Shown here: positions 17,686 to 26,500 of the stretch, piece by piece
Numbering within the stretch: position 1 is the stretch's first letter
Layout: each line of letters starts with the position of its first letter
Source of the DNA: G963665815 sp942492065
Lineage (GTDB): Bacteria; Cloacimonadota; Cloacimonadia; Cloacimonadales; JAIOQZ01
Reading direction: 5' to 3'
Assembly (NCBI GenBank): GCA_942492065.1
Contig: CALODV010000008.1
Coordinates: 248,001 to 312,000, forward strand
Length of the DNA: 64,000 nucleotides
The notes under the pieces: generated by a model
Database searches by the model: none
The model's input: the letters and a program-made list of their open reading frames with translations, nothing else
Told to the model about the DNA's origin: nothing
Translations under genes and position numbers: made by a program

Positions 17686-18043
17686 AGTTTTGATAATAGA
17701 GGATAATGAAAACAATATGGAGCTGATATCATTCATTCTGAATGCGAATGGGTATGATACAATCCATGCATTTGATGGGAATTCTGGTATCTTAAAAGCC
17801 AGAACAATGCAACCTGATTTCATAATACTGGATATTCAATTACCGGATATTCTGGGAACAGAAGTTATCTCTGAGTTACGGAAATTTGAAGAATCCAGAG
17901 ATATACCGGTGATAGCAATGACATCCTATGCTATGGCAGGTGACAAAGAGAAGCTTTTGAAGGCCGGATGTAACGGATATATAGAAAAGCCTATTGATCC
18001 TGAACTGGTGATGTCTCAAATCAGGGAGGTTGTCGGTGAATAA
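17678..18043 (+). CDS. Single-domain response regulator (CheY/DivK-like)
   Basis: About 121 residues, receiver domain only: IIEDNENN acidic pocket, phospho-acceptor Asp in FIILDIQLPDILG, conserved Thr/Ser in IAMTSYAMAGD, Lys in YIEKPIDPE. The AMAGD segment is typical of DivK-type relays. The ATG at 17678 with GAGGGAG before it is preferred to a TTG at 17663. It overlaps the upstream kinase by eight bases and the downstream hybrid kinase by eight bases, so all three are translationally coupled. With no output domain it probably shuttles phosphate between the two kinases. Confidence 0.93.
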   Translation: MSRVLIIEDNENNMELISFILNANGYDTIHAFDGNSGILKARTMQPDFIILDIQLPDILGTEVISELRKFEESRDIPVIAMTSYAMAGDKEKLLKAGCNGYIEKPIDPELVMSQIREVVGE

Positions 18044-20078
18044 GATAAAAGTTCTGATTGCTGAAGATAACGAGAACTCCAGAGTACTGCTTGAATCACT
18101 ACTGGATGCCAGCGGATATCAGGTTACTAGTGCAGAGAATGGACGTGTAGCTATAGATTTTGCCCGTAAGGAGAAACCTGATCTGGTTATATCAGATATT
18201 ATGATGCCGGAAATGGATGGCTATGCCCTGTGCAAAGCTATGAAAGCAGATCCAATCCTTAAAACCGTACCATTCGTTTTCTACACAGCTACGTTTACCA
18301 GCCCTGAAGATAAAAAACTCGCAGAGAATATTGGTGTTTCTAAATTTATCATCAAGCCTGCAGAGGTTGATCTGTTCCTGAAGGAAATTGAAGAAGTGCT
18401 GAATCAGCAGAAGTTTAACAGTCTGAATGTTGAGGAACCAAAGATAGATGAAGTTAAGATTGAAAAAGAGTATTCCGGGGTTTTAGCTAGAAAGCTTGAA
18501 AAGAAAGTGAATGAGCTGGAAATTGAAAAGAACAGACTTAAACTCAGTGAAAGCAAATACAGATGTCTGATTGAGGCATTGAGAGATGACTATTTCTTTT
18601 TTTCTCACACTCCTGATATGATGTTCGATTACCTCAGTCCATCTGTAGAAAATGTGCTCGGTTATGATGAGAGTGAATTCAGAGATAAATTCCTGAATCT
18701 TCTTACTAACAATGCTATAAATAAAAACATTATGAATATACTGGAAAACAGTATGTTTGGTGAGAAGCAAGAACCTTTTGAAGTGGAAATTTTCCATAAA
18801 AACGGTACTATCAGAAGACTGGAAATTACAGAACAGCCTATCTTCAATGATGATGCCAGATTGGAAGTGGTGGAAGGTATTGCTCATGATATAACTGAAA
18901 AAGTCAGGTCTCATGTTCAGCTTGCAAAAGCACTTGAAGGTATACAGCATTCGGAAAAAGTTAAAGCTTTGGGGACGCTTGCAGGTGGAATTGCTCATGA
19001 CTTTAATAATATTCTGACCCCAATTATTGGTTTCTCTGAAATCACAATTATGGATCTTGATGACAGACCAGTTCTGAAACAGAACCTGAATGAAGTTCTG
19101 GCTGCAACTGCAAGAGCGAAAGAACTGGTGAATCAGATACTTACATTCAGCAGACAGGCTGAAGACAGTCGAAAGGTTATCAATCCGCAAAAAGTTATAA
19201 GCGAAGCCCTCAAGCTCATCCGGGCGTCAGTTCCGTCTACAGTCAAAATAGATGTTAATATGTGCGAGGATTGCAAGAGTATAAATGCCAATCAGACTCA
19301 GATTCACCAGATAATGATGAATCTGTGTACTAATGCCTACCATGCCATGAAGGATAAAGGCGGTACTATCGGTATAACGGTAGACAGTCACTATTTTGAC
19401 AAAGATACAGTTATCCGTTATGTAAAAGTTAAAAAAGGTGAATACGTAAGAATAGAAGTGAGAGATAACGGAACTGGTATGGATGAGAACACGCTGACAA
19501 AAGTATTTGATCCATATTTCACCACAAAACCGCAAGGAGAAGGTACCGGTCTGGGACTTTCAGTTGTGCATGGAATAGTCACTTCACATGAAGGGTTGAT
19601 AGATGTGGAAAGTGAGGTTGGTAGAGGTACTGTATTCACTATATATCTTCCTGTTTTCGATAAGTTTAAAGGTTTAAGTGATCTGAGAAGAATAGAGTCA
19701 GCCTTGGGCGGAAGTGAGAAAATACTGTTTGTTGACGATGAAGAAGTAATTGGCAGGATAGTAAAGAAACAGCTTGAGAGCCTTGGTTATCAGGTTGTAT
19801 ATGCGCATTCCGGTGATGAAGCCCTGCATGTATTTGATGATTCTGTGGGGAGCTTCGATCTTGTGCTGACTGATTTCTCGATGCCGGATATGACCGGGCT
19901 TGAGCTTTCTCGAGAGCTGATTGCCAAGAAACCGGAGCTGATTGTGATAATGTGCTCAGGTATAAGCAGTGATGATATCAGTGATAAAGCAAAAGCTCTG
20001 GGGATTAAGGAATATCTTATGAAGCCTGTGAGAAGAAAAGAACTGGCAAGAGCAATAAGACAGACACTGGATTATTAA
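18036..20078 (+). CDS. Hybrid histidine kinase REC-PAS-HisKA-HATPase-REC
   Basis: About 680 residues from a GTG at 18036 that has GGGAGG six bases upstream; a TTG at 18030 directly abuts that site and is unlikely. Order: N-terminal receiver 1-120 (AEDNEN, DLVISDIMMPEMDGY), coiled linker, PAS near 175-290 (DMMFDYLSPSVENVLGY), HisKA with GGIAHDFNNIL and His321, ATPase with MNLCTNAYHAM, VRDNGTGMD and GTGLGLSVVHGIV, then a C-terminal receiver (VDDEEVIG, LVLTDFSMPDMTG, LMKPV). No membrane segment, so it is cytosolic. It closes the three-gene relay cassette. Confidence 0.94.
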   Translation: MNKIKVLIAEDNENSRVLLESLLDASGYQVTSAENGRVAIDFARKEKPDLVISDIMMPEMDGYALCKAMKADPILKTVPFVFYTATFTSPEDKKLAENIGVSKFIIKPAEVDLFLKEIEEVLNQQKFNSLNVEEPKIDEVKIEKEYSGVLARKLEKKVNELEIEKNRLKLSESKYRCLIEALRDDYFFFSHTPDMMFDYLSPSVENVLGYDESEFRDKFLNLLTNNAINKNIMNILENSMFGEKQEPFEVEIFHKNGTIRRLEITEQPIFNDDARLEVVEGIAHDITEKVRSHVQLAKALEGIQHSEKVKALGTLAGGIAHDFNNILTPIIGFSEITIMDLDDRPVLKQNLNEVLAATARAKELVNQILTFSRQAEDSRKVINPQKVISEALKLIRASVPSTVKIDVNMCEDCKSINANQTQIHQIMMNLCTNAYHAMKDKGGTIGITVDSHYFDKDTVIRYVKVKKGEYVRIEVRDNGTGMDENTLTKVFDPYFTTKPQGEGTGLGLSVVHGIVTSHEGLIDVESEVGRGTVFTIYLPVFDKFKGLSDLRRIESALGGSEKILFVDDEEVIGRIVKKQLESLGYQVVYAHSGDEALHVFDDSVGSFDLVLTDFSMPDMTGLELSRELIAKKPELIVIMCSGISSDDISDKAKALGIKEYLMKPVRRKELARAIRQTLDY

Positions 20079-20147
20079 CCTTCGTCTCGTAAACTCTTTA
20101 TCTTCCTGAAATTGTTCAAACAAGCATTAAGGGAGAACATGCTTAGT

Positions 20148-20313
20148 GCAGGCAGGGATGACGCGTACCATATATTAACCCTTTGTCTCAATTCTTTCGA
20201 CATTTCCCCGTAGATGTTTTCGAAGAAATACATCCAGAAACAAGTTAGGGAAAACATTATAAGAAAGAGCCATAGCAGATCTGCGTAACGTAGAGACAAC
20301 CGGACGGTTGACT
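20148..20313. repeat. 166-bp dispersed repeat, copy A
   Basis: Runs from GCAGGCAGGGATG to CGGTTGACT. It matches 20471-20637 almost throughout its central part. Inside it, 20213-20242 is the reverse complement of the 35-bp tandem unit. Its right end, extended to 20339, is the 51-bp segment shared in inverse with 5645-5695. Confidence 0.88.
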
Positions 20314-20375
20314 TAGTTAAGCACCTTTGGAATGGTCTTGAGCCTTCCCAATGGTGTGAGAATAGAACTGAATTT

Positions 20376-20397
20376 GAGACACAAGATGTTGTGTCTC
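20376..20397. repeat. Small perfect palindrome, REP-like
   Basis: GAGACACAA-GATG-TTGTGTCTC forms a 9-bp perfect stem with a four-base loop and is followed by TAC. The core (GAGACA.../...TGTCTC) recalls GTAGAGAC...GTCTCTAC repeats abundant in some bacterial genomes. There is no T-run, so it is not a terminator. Confidence 0.75.
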
Positions 20398-20470
20398 TAC
20401 AATACTTTGCCTGACTTGTTTAGTCGAACCTAAGAAATAGCGGAATGACTCGGAAAAGAAATGAAATTTC

Positions 20471-20637
20471 GCAGGCAGGGATGCCTGCGTACTACATATT
20501 AATCCTTTGTCTCAATTCTTTCGACATTTCCCCGTAGATGTTTTCGAAGAAATACATCCAGAAACAAGTTAGGGAAAACATTATAAGAAAGAGCCATAGC
20601 AGATCTGCGTAACGTAGAGACAACCGGACGGTTGACT
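20471..20637. repeat. 167-bp dispersed repeat, copy B
   Basis: Second copy of 20148-20313, offset by 323-324 bases. Its left end holds a perfect hairpin CGCAGGCA-GGGA-TGCCTGCG (20470-20489) that is degenerate in copy A. It also contains one reverse-complement unit of the 35-bp array. Confidence 0.88.
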
Positions 20638-20708
20638 CAAATACTTTGCATTAGCCAAATCCATCATTGAGAACTTCACTGGATGTGTTCTTTCAGAAAC
20701 ATCTACGA

Positions 20709-21057
20709 CAATTCTGGATGTATTTCTTCGAAAACATCTACGACAATTCTGGATGTATTTCTTCGAAAACATCTACGTCAATTCTGGATGTATTTCTTCG
20801 AAAACATCTACGTCAATTCTGGATGTATTTCTTCGAAAACATCTACGTCAATTCTGGATGTATTTCTTCGAAAACATCTACGTCAATTCTGGATGTATTT
20901 CTTCGAAAACATCTACGTCAATTCTGGATGTATTTCTTCGAAAACATCTACGTCAATTCTGGATGTATTTCTTCGAAAACATCTACGTCAATTCTGGATG
21001 TATTTCTTCGAAAACATCTACGTCAATTCTGGATGTATTTCTTCGAAAACATCTACG
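20709..21057 (+). repeat. 35-bp tandem array, ten contiguous units
   Basis: Units begin CAATTCTGGATGTATTTC, continue TTCGAAAACATCTACGT, and recur every 35 bases exactly (GGATG at 20716, 20751, 20786 and so on to 21031). No spacers separate them. Variation is nearly confined to the unit junction: ACGACA at the left edge, ACGTCA within, ACGGGT at the right edge. A diverged partial unit (20689-20708) precedes the array. The array ends 24 bases from the stop codon of the beta-propeller lipoprotein. Confidence 0.95.
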
Positions 21058-21081
21058 GGTCAGTGATCATTTGCAAGGGTA

Positions 21082-22092
21082 CTATATCAACAGAGTCACA
21101 TGTTTTCTGAAATTTAATGTAAGCCAATGTGAAGTATTTTTGTGATTCAGTTCTGCTTTGTAGAAGGTAGATTCCAAATTGTTAAAGAAAAAAACATAAT
21201 TATTCCAAACATCCCAGGTATAAACATCAATTCCTTTTTTGTCTGAAGGCAGATCATATCGAGTCAGTAGTTTACCTTCTTTATCATATTCAGCGAAAAA
21301 CTCAGTTAAGTCTATTGAGTCCATATCAGCATCAGGAGCAGGTTCATCCCACAGTATTCCTCCAGAAACAAGAAAGTGATTGTTAAATTCCTTTATCCCA
21401 CCATAAAAAATTTTGTAATAATTGTCCGCTGCATGCTGGAACTCCAGGACATCTTCATTATTAACAAATTTTACAATTCTACCGTTTTGAAACAAGGACA
21501 CAACTATAATATTATCTTTTGAAATCCAGTAGCTATATCGCCTGTTTTCATGTTTGATGTTTTCCTTATTAAAATACTCATTAATTTTTAAAATTGGATT
21601 GGAAATTCCATTAGAGTATTCGAAAATTGAACATTCCGGTAACTCAGCGAAGTTATTGTAGAAAATTCTGTTTCCAAGAGTTTGCATCTTCCAAATCAGT
21701 TGCATTTTTTCAATACCAATGTTGTTTCCGTTAGTATCTATTTTCTGGATTCGATAATTACCGGACTCAGCTACCCACAATTCGTTGTCATTTATTTTGA
21801 TTATTGAATTAACGAAATCATATTCTTCAGGTGCTACTCCCTTTGATCCAAACAATTTTATCATATTGAAATTCTCAGCATCAAAAACCATTATTTTTCC
21901 GTTGGTATCATCAAAAGTGTATATGTTATTGTCAATTGCGTTGATTGATGTAAATCTGCCAAAATAAAGGCTGTCATTAACTACGCTAATTGAATCTGTC
22001 ATGATTAGCTGAACTACAGTGCTGTTCTCATTGTTAGAACAACCCATAATCAGAAATAAGATGAAAAGGGAAGAAAAAAAGAAATATTTCAT
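21082..22092 (-). CDS. 6-bladed beta-propeller lipoprotein
   Basis: 336 residues with a lipoprotein signal peptide (hydrophobic 5-16, then IMGC with Cys18). The body consists of repeated beta-propeller blades in the style of Bacteroidetes 6-bladed (NHL-like) lipoproteins: INAIDNNIYTFDDTNGKIMVFD, NMIKLFGSKGVAPEEY, NELWVAESGNYRIQKIDTNGN. Such proteins are anchored at the periplasmic or outer face and bind unknown partners. The 3' end abuts the 35-bp array, with no terminator hairpin of the usual kind between. Ligand unknown. Confidence 0.82.
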   Translation of the reverse strand: MKYFFFSSLFILFLIMGCSNNENSTVVQLIMTDSISVVNDSLYFGRFTSINAIDNNIYTFDDTNGKIMVFDAENFNMIKLFGSKGVAPEEYDFVNSIIKINDNELWVAESGNYRIQKIDTNGNNIGIEKMQLIWKMQTLGNRIFYNNFAELPECSIFEYSNGISNPILKINEYFNKENIKHENRRYSYWISKDNIIVVSLFQNGRIVKFVNNEDVLEFQHAADNYYKIFYGGIKEFNNHFLVSGGILWDEPAPDADMDSIDLTEFFAEYDKEGKLLTRYDLPSDKKGIDVYTWDVWNNYVFFFNNLESTFYKAELNHKNTSHWLTLNFRKHVTLLI

Positions 22093-22401
22093 ATAATAAC
22101 CTTCTTATTTGATTTCTTTATATATTTCAAAATATTTATCATAAATTATTGCTAGTTCATTATTGTTGAAAACTTCTAATAACTCAATATATTTTACAAG
22201 CCTGCTCAAACAGGTTTTTCGTTCGCTCAAGCAAATAAACTTGTTTCTTTTAAATTCTCCGTTGGTAAAAAAACTTTTTTAATGCTACTACAAAATCTAA
22301 ATTATCTATAAGCTATAGAGGAAGTTCGGAAATTATTCCAAACTCAGTCAACAAAAAAAAGCCTGTCGGTTTCCCAACAGGCTTTCATCTCACTATGGTT
22401 T
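22093..22401. other. Intergenic gap with a terminator and a possible gene remnant
   Basis: 309 bases. The left part (22105 to about 22274, minus strand) is open for about 56 codons without a usable start and reads SERKTCLSRLVKYIELLEVF before stopping; it could be the tail of a lost gene but matches nothing I recognise. The right end holds the hsp20 terminator. Confidence 0.4.
22353..22384 (-). terminator. Rho-independent terminator of the hsp20 pair
   Basis: On the minus strand AAGCCTGT (22384-22377) pairs with ACAGGCTT (22366-22359), followed by a run of eight T counting the stem end. It lies about 18 bases past the stop of the second hsp20 gene. Confidence 0.9.
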
Positions 22402-22818
22402 TTATGATTCGATAAGAATTTTCTTATCAGGTTTTGGTTCTATCTTCTGGATTGTGAGTTCCAGGACTCCGTCGTTCAGCTTTGCCTTGATGCTGTCTAC
22501 ATCGCAGTTATCTGGCAGTTTTATGATTCTCTGGTAGCATCCCTGGAATCTTTCTCTGTGGTGAACAACTTCGCTGTCCTTGCTCTCTTCCTTTTCAATG
22601 CAGCTTTCAATCATCAACTCGTTGTGCTTAATAGATACTTTCAGGTTTTCCTTAGGAACTCCCGGCATATCTGCTATAAGTTGATAGTGCTTGTCGAATT
22701 CAAGGACATCGATCGGCATTAATCTGCTGTCATCAGTGATGTTGTCATTAAAGAAGCTATTGAGAAAATCATCGAATAATGACAGATCTGAATGGCGTCT
22801 GGGTTTGATCATTTTCAT
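22402..22818 (-). CDS. Hsp20/alpha-crystallin small heat-shock protein (second gene of pair)
   Basis: 138 residues, GGAGG before the ATG. The alpha-crystallin domain (about 37-132) shows MPIDVLEFDKHYQLIADMPGVPKENLKVSI, RERFQGCYQRIIKLPDNCDVDSIKAKLNDGVLELTI, and a C-terminal tail KKILIES carrying the I-x-I oligomerisation motif. These ATP-independent holdases bind unfolding proteins. It lies nine bases downstream of the other hsp20 gene, shares its promoter and CIRCE operator, and ends at a strong terminator. Confidence 0.95.
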   Translation of the reverse strand: MKMIKPRRHSDLSLFDDFLNSFFNDNITDDSRLMPIDVLEFDKHYQLIADMPGVPKENLKVSIKHNELMIESCIEKEESKDSEVVHHRERFQGCYQRIIKLPDNCDVDSIKAKLNDGVLELTIQKIEPKPDKKILIES

Positions 22819-22827
22819 GGTAACCTC

Positions 22828-23259
22828 CTAACTGATTTTTATTTCTTTTTTAATGTTGTCTGTTTTGGGGACTGTGAGTGTGAGAACACCGTTTTTTAAC
22901 TTAGCTTTGACATTTTCGATATCACAATTGTCCGGAAGGAAGATTCTTCTTGCATAGCTTCCGGTGTACCTTTCCGAATAATGTACTTTGGCTTCATCTT
23001 GCTCTTGTTTGTGTTTTACTGCTTCAATAAGGACGTAGTTCTCCTTGCTGGTGAGCTTTATGTTCTCTTTCTGAACTCCGGGCAAATCGGCTTTGACTTC
23101 AAATTCTTTTTCTTTTTCGATAATGTCAAGAGCCATGAGTCCGTCATTTCTCTTTCTACCTTTGCTATACACCCTGTCTACATATTCATCGAACATGGGG
23201 AACAGCGAGAATCGATCCTTTAATGAAAGCTTGTTGGCATTAAATGGATAAATAATCAT
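22828..23259 (-). CDS. Hsp20/alpha-crystallin small heat-shock protein (first gene of pair)
   Basis: 143 residues with AAGGAGAG before the ATG. The crystallin domain shows MALDIIEKEKEFEVKADLPGVQKENIKLTS, ERYTGSYARRIFLPDNCDIENVKAKLKNGVLTLTVPK and a C-terminal EIKIS with an I-x-I motif. It is a clear paralogue of the next gene, sharing LPDNCD and the KAKL-NGVL block. Two small Hsp20s in one operon can form mixed oligomers; whether they do here is unknown. The 5' region holds a CIRCE operator and a second inverted repeat. Confidence 0.95.
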   Translation of the reverse strand: MIIYPFNANKLSLKDRFSLFPMFDEYVDRVYSKGRKRNDGLMALDIIEKEKEFEVKADLPGVQKENIKLTSKENYVLIEAVKHKQEQDEAKVHYSERYTGSYARRIFLPDNCDIENVKAKLKNGVLTLTVPKTDNIKKEIKIS

Positions 23260-23281
23260 CTTTCTCTCCTTTTCGAAGTCT

Positions 23282-23308
23282 TTTCACTAATTTTTTGATT
23301 TAGTGAAA
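23282..23308 (-). promoter_or_regulatory. Inverted repeat in the hsp20 5' untranslated region
   Basis: TTTCACTAA-N9-TTAGTGAAA, a perfect 9-bp dyad with a nine-base spacer, 23 bases upstream of the first hsp20 start codon. The spacing equals that of CIRCE but the bases differ. It could be a second operator, or an RNA hairpin near the ribosome site. Confidence 0.55.
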
Positions 23309-23371
23309 GCTCGTTGTTTCTTTGTTTCTGAAAACATAATAATCAGAATTCAAAATAAAGCAAATTATTTA

Positions 23372-23398
23372 TTAGCACTCTTATATTGAGACTGCTAA
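23372..23398 (-). promoter_or_regulatory. CIRCE operator (HrcA-binding site) upstream of hsp20 pair
   Basis: TTAGCACTC-N9-GACTGCTAA on the plus strand, against the consensus TTAGCACTC-N9-GAGTGCTAA: one arm is perfect and the other differs at one base. It lies 113 bases upstream of the first hsp20 ATG. CIRCE binds the heat-shock repressor HrcA. Confidence 0.88.
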
Positions 23399-23596
23399 AA
23401 TTAGTCAAGAAATTTTTATCTTTATCATCTCTTGCTTTCTTAAATTACATATTCACAATTATATAGAATTGCTTGGACAGGTCAAAGAATTTATTCAAAA
23501 AAATATTCAAAATCTTTTCATTTATATTTTCTTGCAGATTTTATCATATATATTAATATGGCTTTTAAGTAAAAAATCAGCTTTAAGGAGCAAAGC

Positions 23597-26500
23597 ATGA
23601 CAACCAGAATCAGGTTAGTACTTATATTAATTATCTTTTCAATCTGTGGGTTATCTGCAGATATTTCTGTTCATCTTAATAAATACGATATCAGTAAAAT
23701 TGAACCAGCACAGGAACTGAAACCCGGTAAGCCTGCAATCAGTTTTCTACCTCTTAAGGTACTCTTACCAATGGGGGAGAAGGTTACCGATATTGAAATC
23801 GAGCTAAGCAGTCATACAGACGAGTTAAACTATAGTTTAAGACATGTAAACTCTGTTGTGCCTACAGATGGTGTTCGTTATTCATCTACGTCTGCTGACG
23901 AAACAGTATACAGTGCAAACAGGTTTTATCCATATTCAGAATTCCAGAATGGTGGAAACCATCTTTTAAACGGATACAAAATTCTGCTTCTTAATGTATA
24001 TAATGAGAAATACAATCCTGTAGAGAAAGCACTCAGAACATATAATGATGTAAATATAACTATACGTACAGAGATAGATGTCAATGTCCGTTTTGAAGAA
24101 AACAGCATGCTGCTCGATACTGTGGAGAAAAGGGAGCAGATTAAAAGCATGGTTGTCAATCCCGGTCAGGTTTCTTCTTATGCCAAGACACACGTTGAAA
24201 GACCTCCGGTTTTGCTCGATCCGCTTGATCCCCACAAAATGATTATCATTACTGACCTTCAGCGTGCAAGCTGGTTTGACGGATTTGTTCAATGGAAGGC
24301 TTCTAAGGGGATAAATGCAGAAGTCTTCACAACAGAGAATATATTGCTGGCTTATAACGGTGTGGATGATCAGGAAAAGATCAGAGAGTTCATTAAAGAT
24401 GCTTATGTAACATATTCTAACTCAGCAGACCCTCTGGAATATGTGATTCTCGGTGGTGATGATGAGATTATACCGGTACGTTATGCCTGGGCAGCAATCG
24501 ATTCAACATTTAGTCCTGAGCATGTTTATGATCTGGTGGAAGATGTTCCGACTGATTTCTATTACAGTGCTCTGGATGGATCATGGAATGATGATAATGA
24601 TAGTGATTTCGGAGAACCGGGAGATAATCCTGATATGTTTCCTGAAGTAGCTCTTGGCAGAATTCCATGTGAAACTCAAGAGGAATTTAATCATTTCTTC
24701 AATAAACTCTATCATTATGTAGATGTAAATACAGATGGAAATGACTTTGTCTATCTGATAGGAGAAGATCTGGACTGGACACCTCAGACCTGGGGTGGAG
24801 ACAGTATGGATGAACTTGCAGAAATGATGCCGGAAGATTATCAATATGTGAGACTGTATGAACGTGAAGGGACGTACAGCCAACAAGCAGTAGTGGATGC
24901 ATTGAATTTTGGTCCTGCAATTATCTTTCATGATGGTCATGCAAATTCTGATTATGTTTTGGGTATTCCATCCGGTGCTATTGCGAATCTCAACAATACT
25001 CAATATGGTTTGATTTATACCCATGGCTGTCACTCAGCTGGATTTGATGAACTTGAATCCGGACCTGAAGAAGCGATTTCAGAAAAACTAATTTTCAATG
25101 AAGGTGGACTCTTTGCTTACTTTGGAAATACAAGATATGGCTGGGGAGAACTTGGCACGACAAATGGTGGATCACAATGGTATCACAGAGCTTTTGTAGA
25201 TGCAATTTTTGCTGATAATATCAATGAACTTGGCTGGGCATTACAGCAGTCAAGAATTGATTTGGCTAATCAGGCTGTGAACATCGAAGTATGGCGCTGG
25301 ATTCATTATGAGCTGGTAATGTTCGGGGATCCTTCAGCAGAGCTTAAAATGCCGCAGGGGATTTTCCCGGAACTTTTTCCTGAGAATGTTCAGGTTGTGG
25401 AAGAAAACGGTGATTTTGACGGAATAATCAATCCGGGTGAAACTGTGAACATTGAGTTTACTATTGCCAATAGCATAGAAAGAGCAGATGCAGACAGCGT
25501 AAGAGTTTCTGTAGTGTTTCCTGATTCAGTTGCAGAAGTTTTATCTGATGATGTCTTTATTGGTGAAATATCTACCGGTTCAGGTGCTGAAGTATCCGGA
25601 AACAGTATAAGTGTGAGAATCCTGGAAGAAACAGATATATATGACATTGATTACAGGATAGTGGTTGATGCGGCAATTGTTGGTGGTGAATATCATAAGG
25701 AATACGAACAGAGTTTTGACTTAAGTATGATGCAGAGTCAATGGCCAAAAACACTGAATTATTTCTGCTATCAAGATCCTGCCATTGTTAAAGTAAACAA
25801 TATAAGGAAGATTGTTAATGTATCTGCCGGTGGTGAAATTATCATTTCCAGTATTACGGGAAATGAAGAAACTGTAATTGATCTTGGTGAAACAACTTAC
25901 AGGACTGCGTCTTTTGCAGACTTGAATAATGACAATACTTCAGATATTGTTGTTGGTGTAGACGACTCCCTATTTGCATATTCACTTGACGGTCAGAGAC
26001 TGTGGGCAAAAGGACTTTCTCATGATGTTAACGGTACAGAGTATGATGCTTTTCTTTATTCAGAACCGATTATAGCACATGTTACTTCTGTAACAGAATG
26101 GAATATTGTCTTTTCAAATATCTTTGGTGATTTGTATTGTCTTGATGCAAATGGAAATGAAGTTTTAGGTTTCCCTGATTTGGGTACAGGTAGAGGCAAA
26201 CTAAGTGTATCAGGATTTGACAATGACGGATTGAATGAAATCGTATACTATATTAATGATGAAATCCATGTATTCAACAGTACAGGAACCGAACTGAATT
26301 CTTTCCCTGTGAGTCAGACAGTTGCAGATGCAGAAATGACAGTTAATGGTGTTTATCTGTACTTATATGATGGGAGTGGTATCAGAAAAGTGAGTATGGA
26401 TGGTAATGTAAGTAATGTCATAGATTTACCTGAATGCTTCATTGATGAAATTGCATTTGGAGAGATGGATGGAAACTCCGGTGACGAACTTGTATTTACG

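Larger units (their letters stand above)
20079..21081. other. 1-kb non-coding repeat block
   Basis: The gap between the hybrid kinase and the beta-propeller lipoprotein contains two copies of a 166-bp segment, several small palindromes and a ten-unit 35-bp tandem array. Three long open frames on the plus strand across the array are artefacts: the unit has no stop in any frame, and its length (35) shifts the frame with each unit. I see no convincing gene here. Confidence 0.85.
23260..23596. other. Divergent promoter region between hsp20 genes and the C25 protease
   Basis: 337 bases, very AT-rich. It contains the inverted repeat 23282-23308, the CIRCE operator 23372-23398, and then about 200 bases of leader for the protease with no further recognisable sites apart from AAGGAG before its ATG. 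Confidence 0.75.

Noticed and set aside
18483..19190. Minus-strand frame of 235 codons
   Set aside because: Antisense to the PAS and HisKA region of the hybrid kinase; low-complexity composition and no start site.
20376..20397. Terminator of the hybrid kinase gene
   Set aside because: The 9-bp hairpin has no following T-run and lies about 300 bases past the stop codon.
20709..21057. CRISPR array
   Set aside because: Units are contiguous with no spacers, and no cas gene is in the window.
20667..21145. Three overlapping open frames of 127-147 codons on the plus strand (repeating WMYFFENIY / GCISSKTST / LDVFLRKH)
   Set aside because: They arise because the 35-bp unit has no stop in any frame and its length shifts the frame at every unit. 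No ribosome site precedes any of them.
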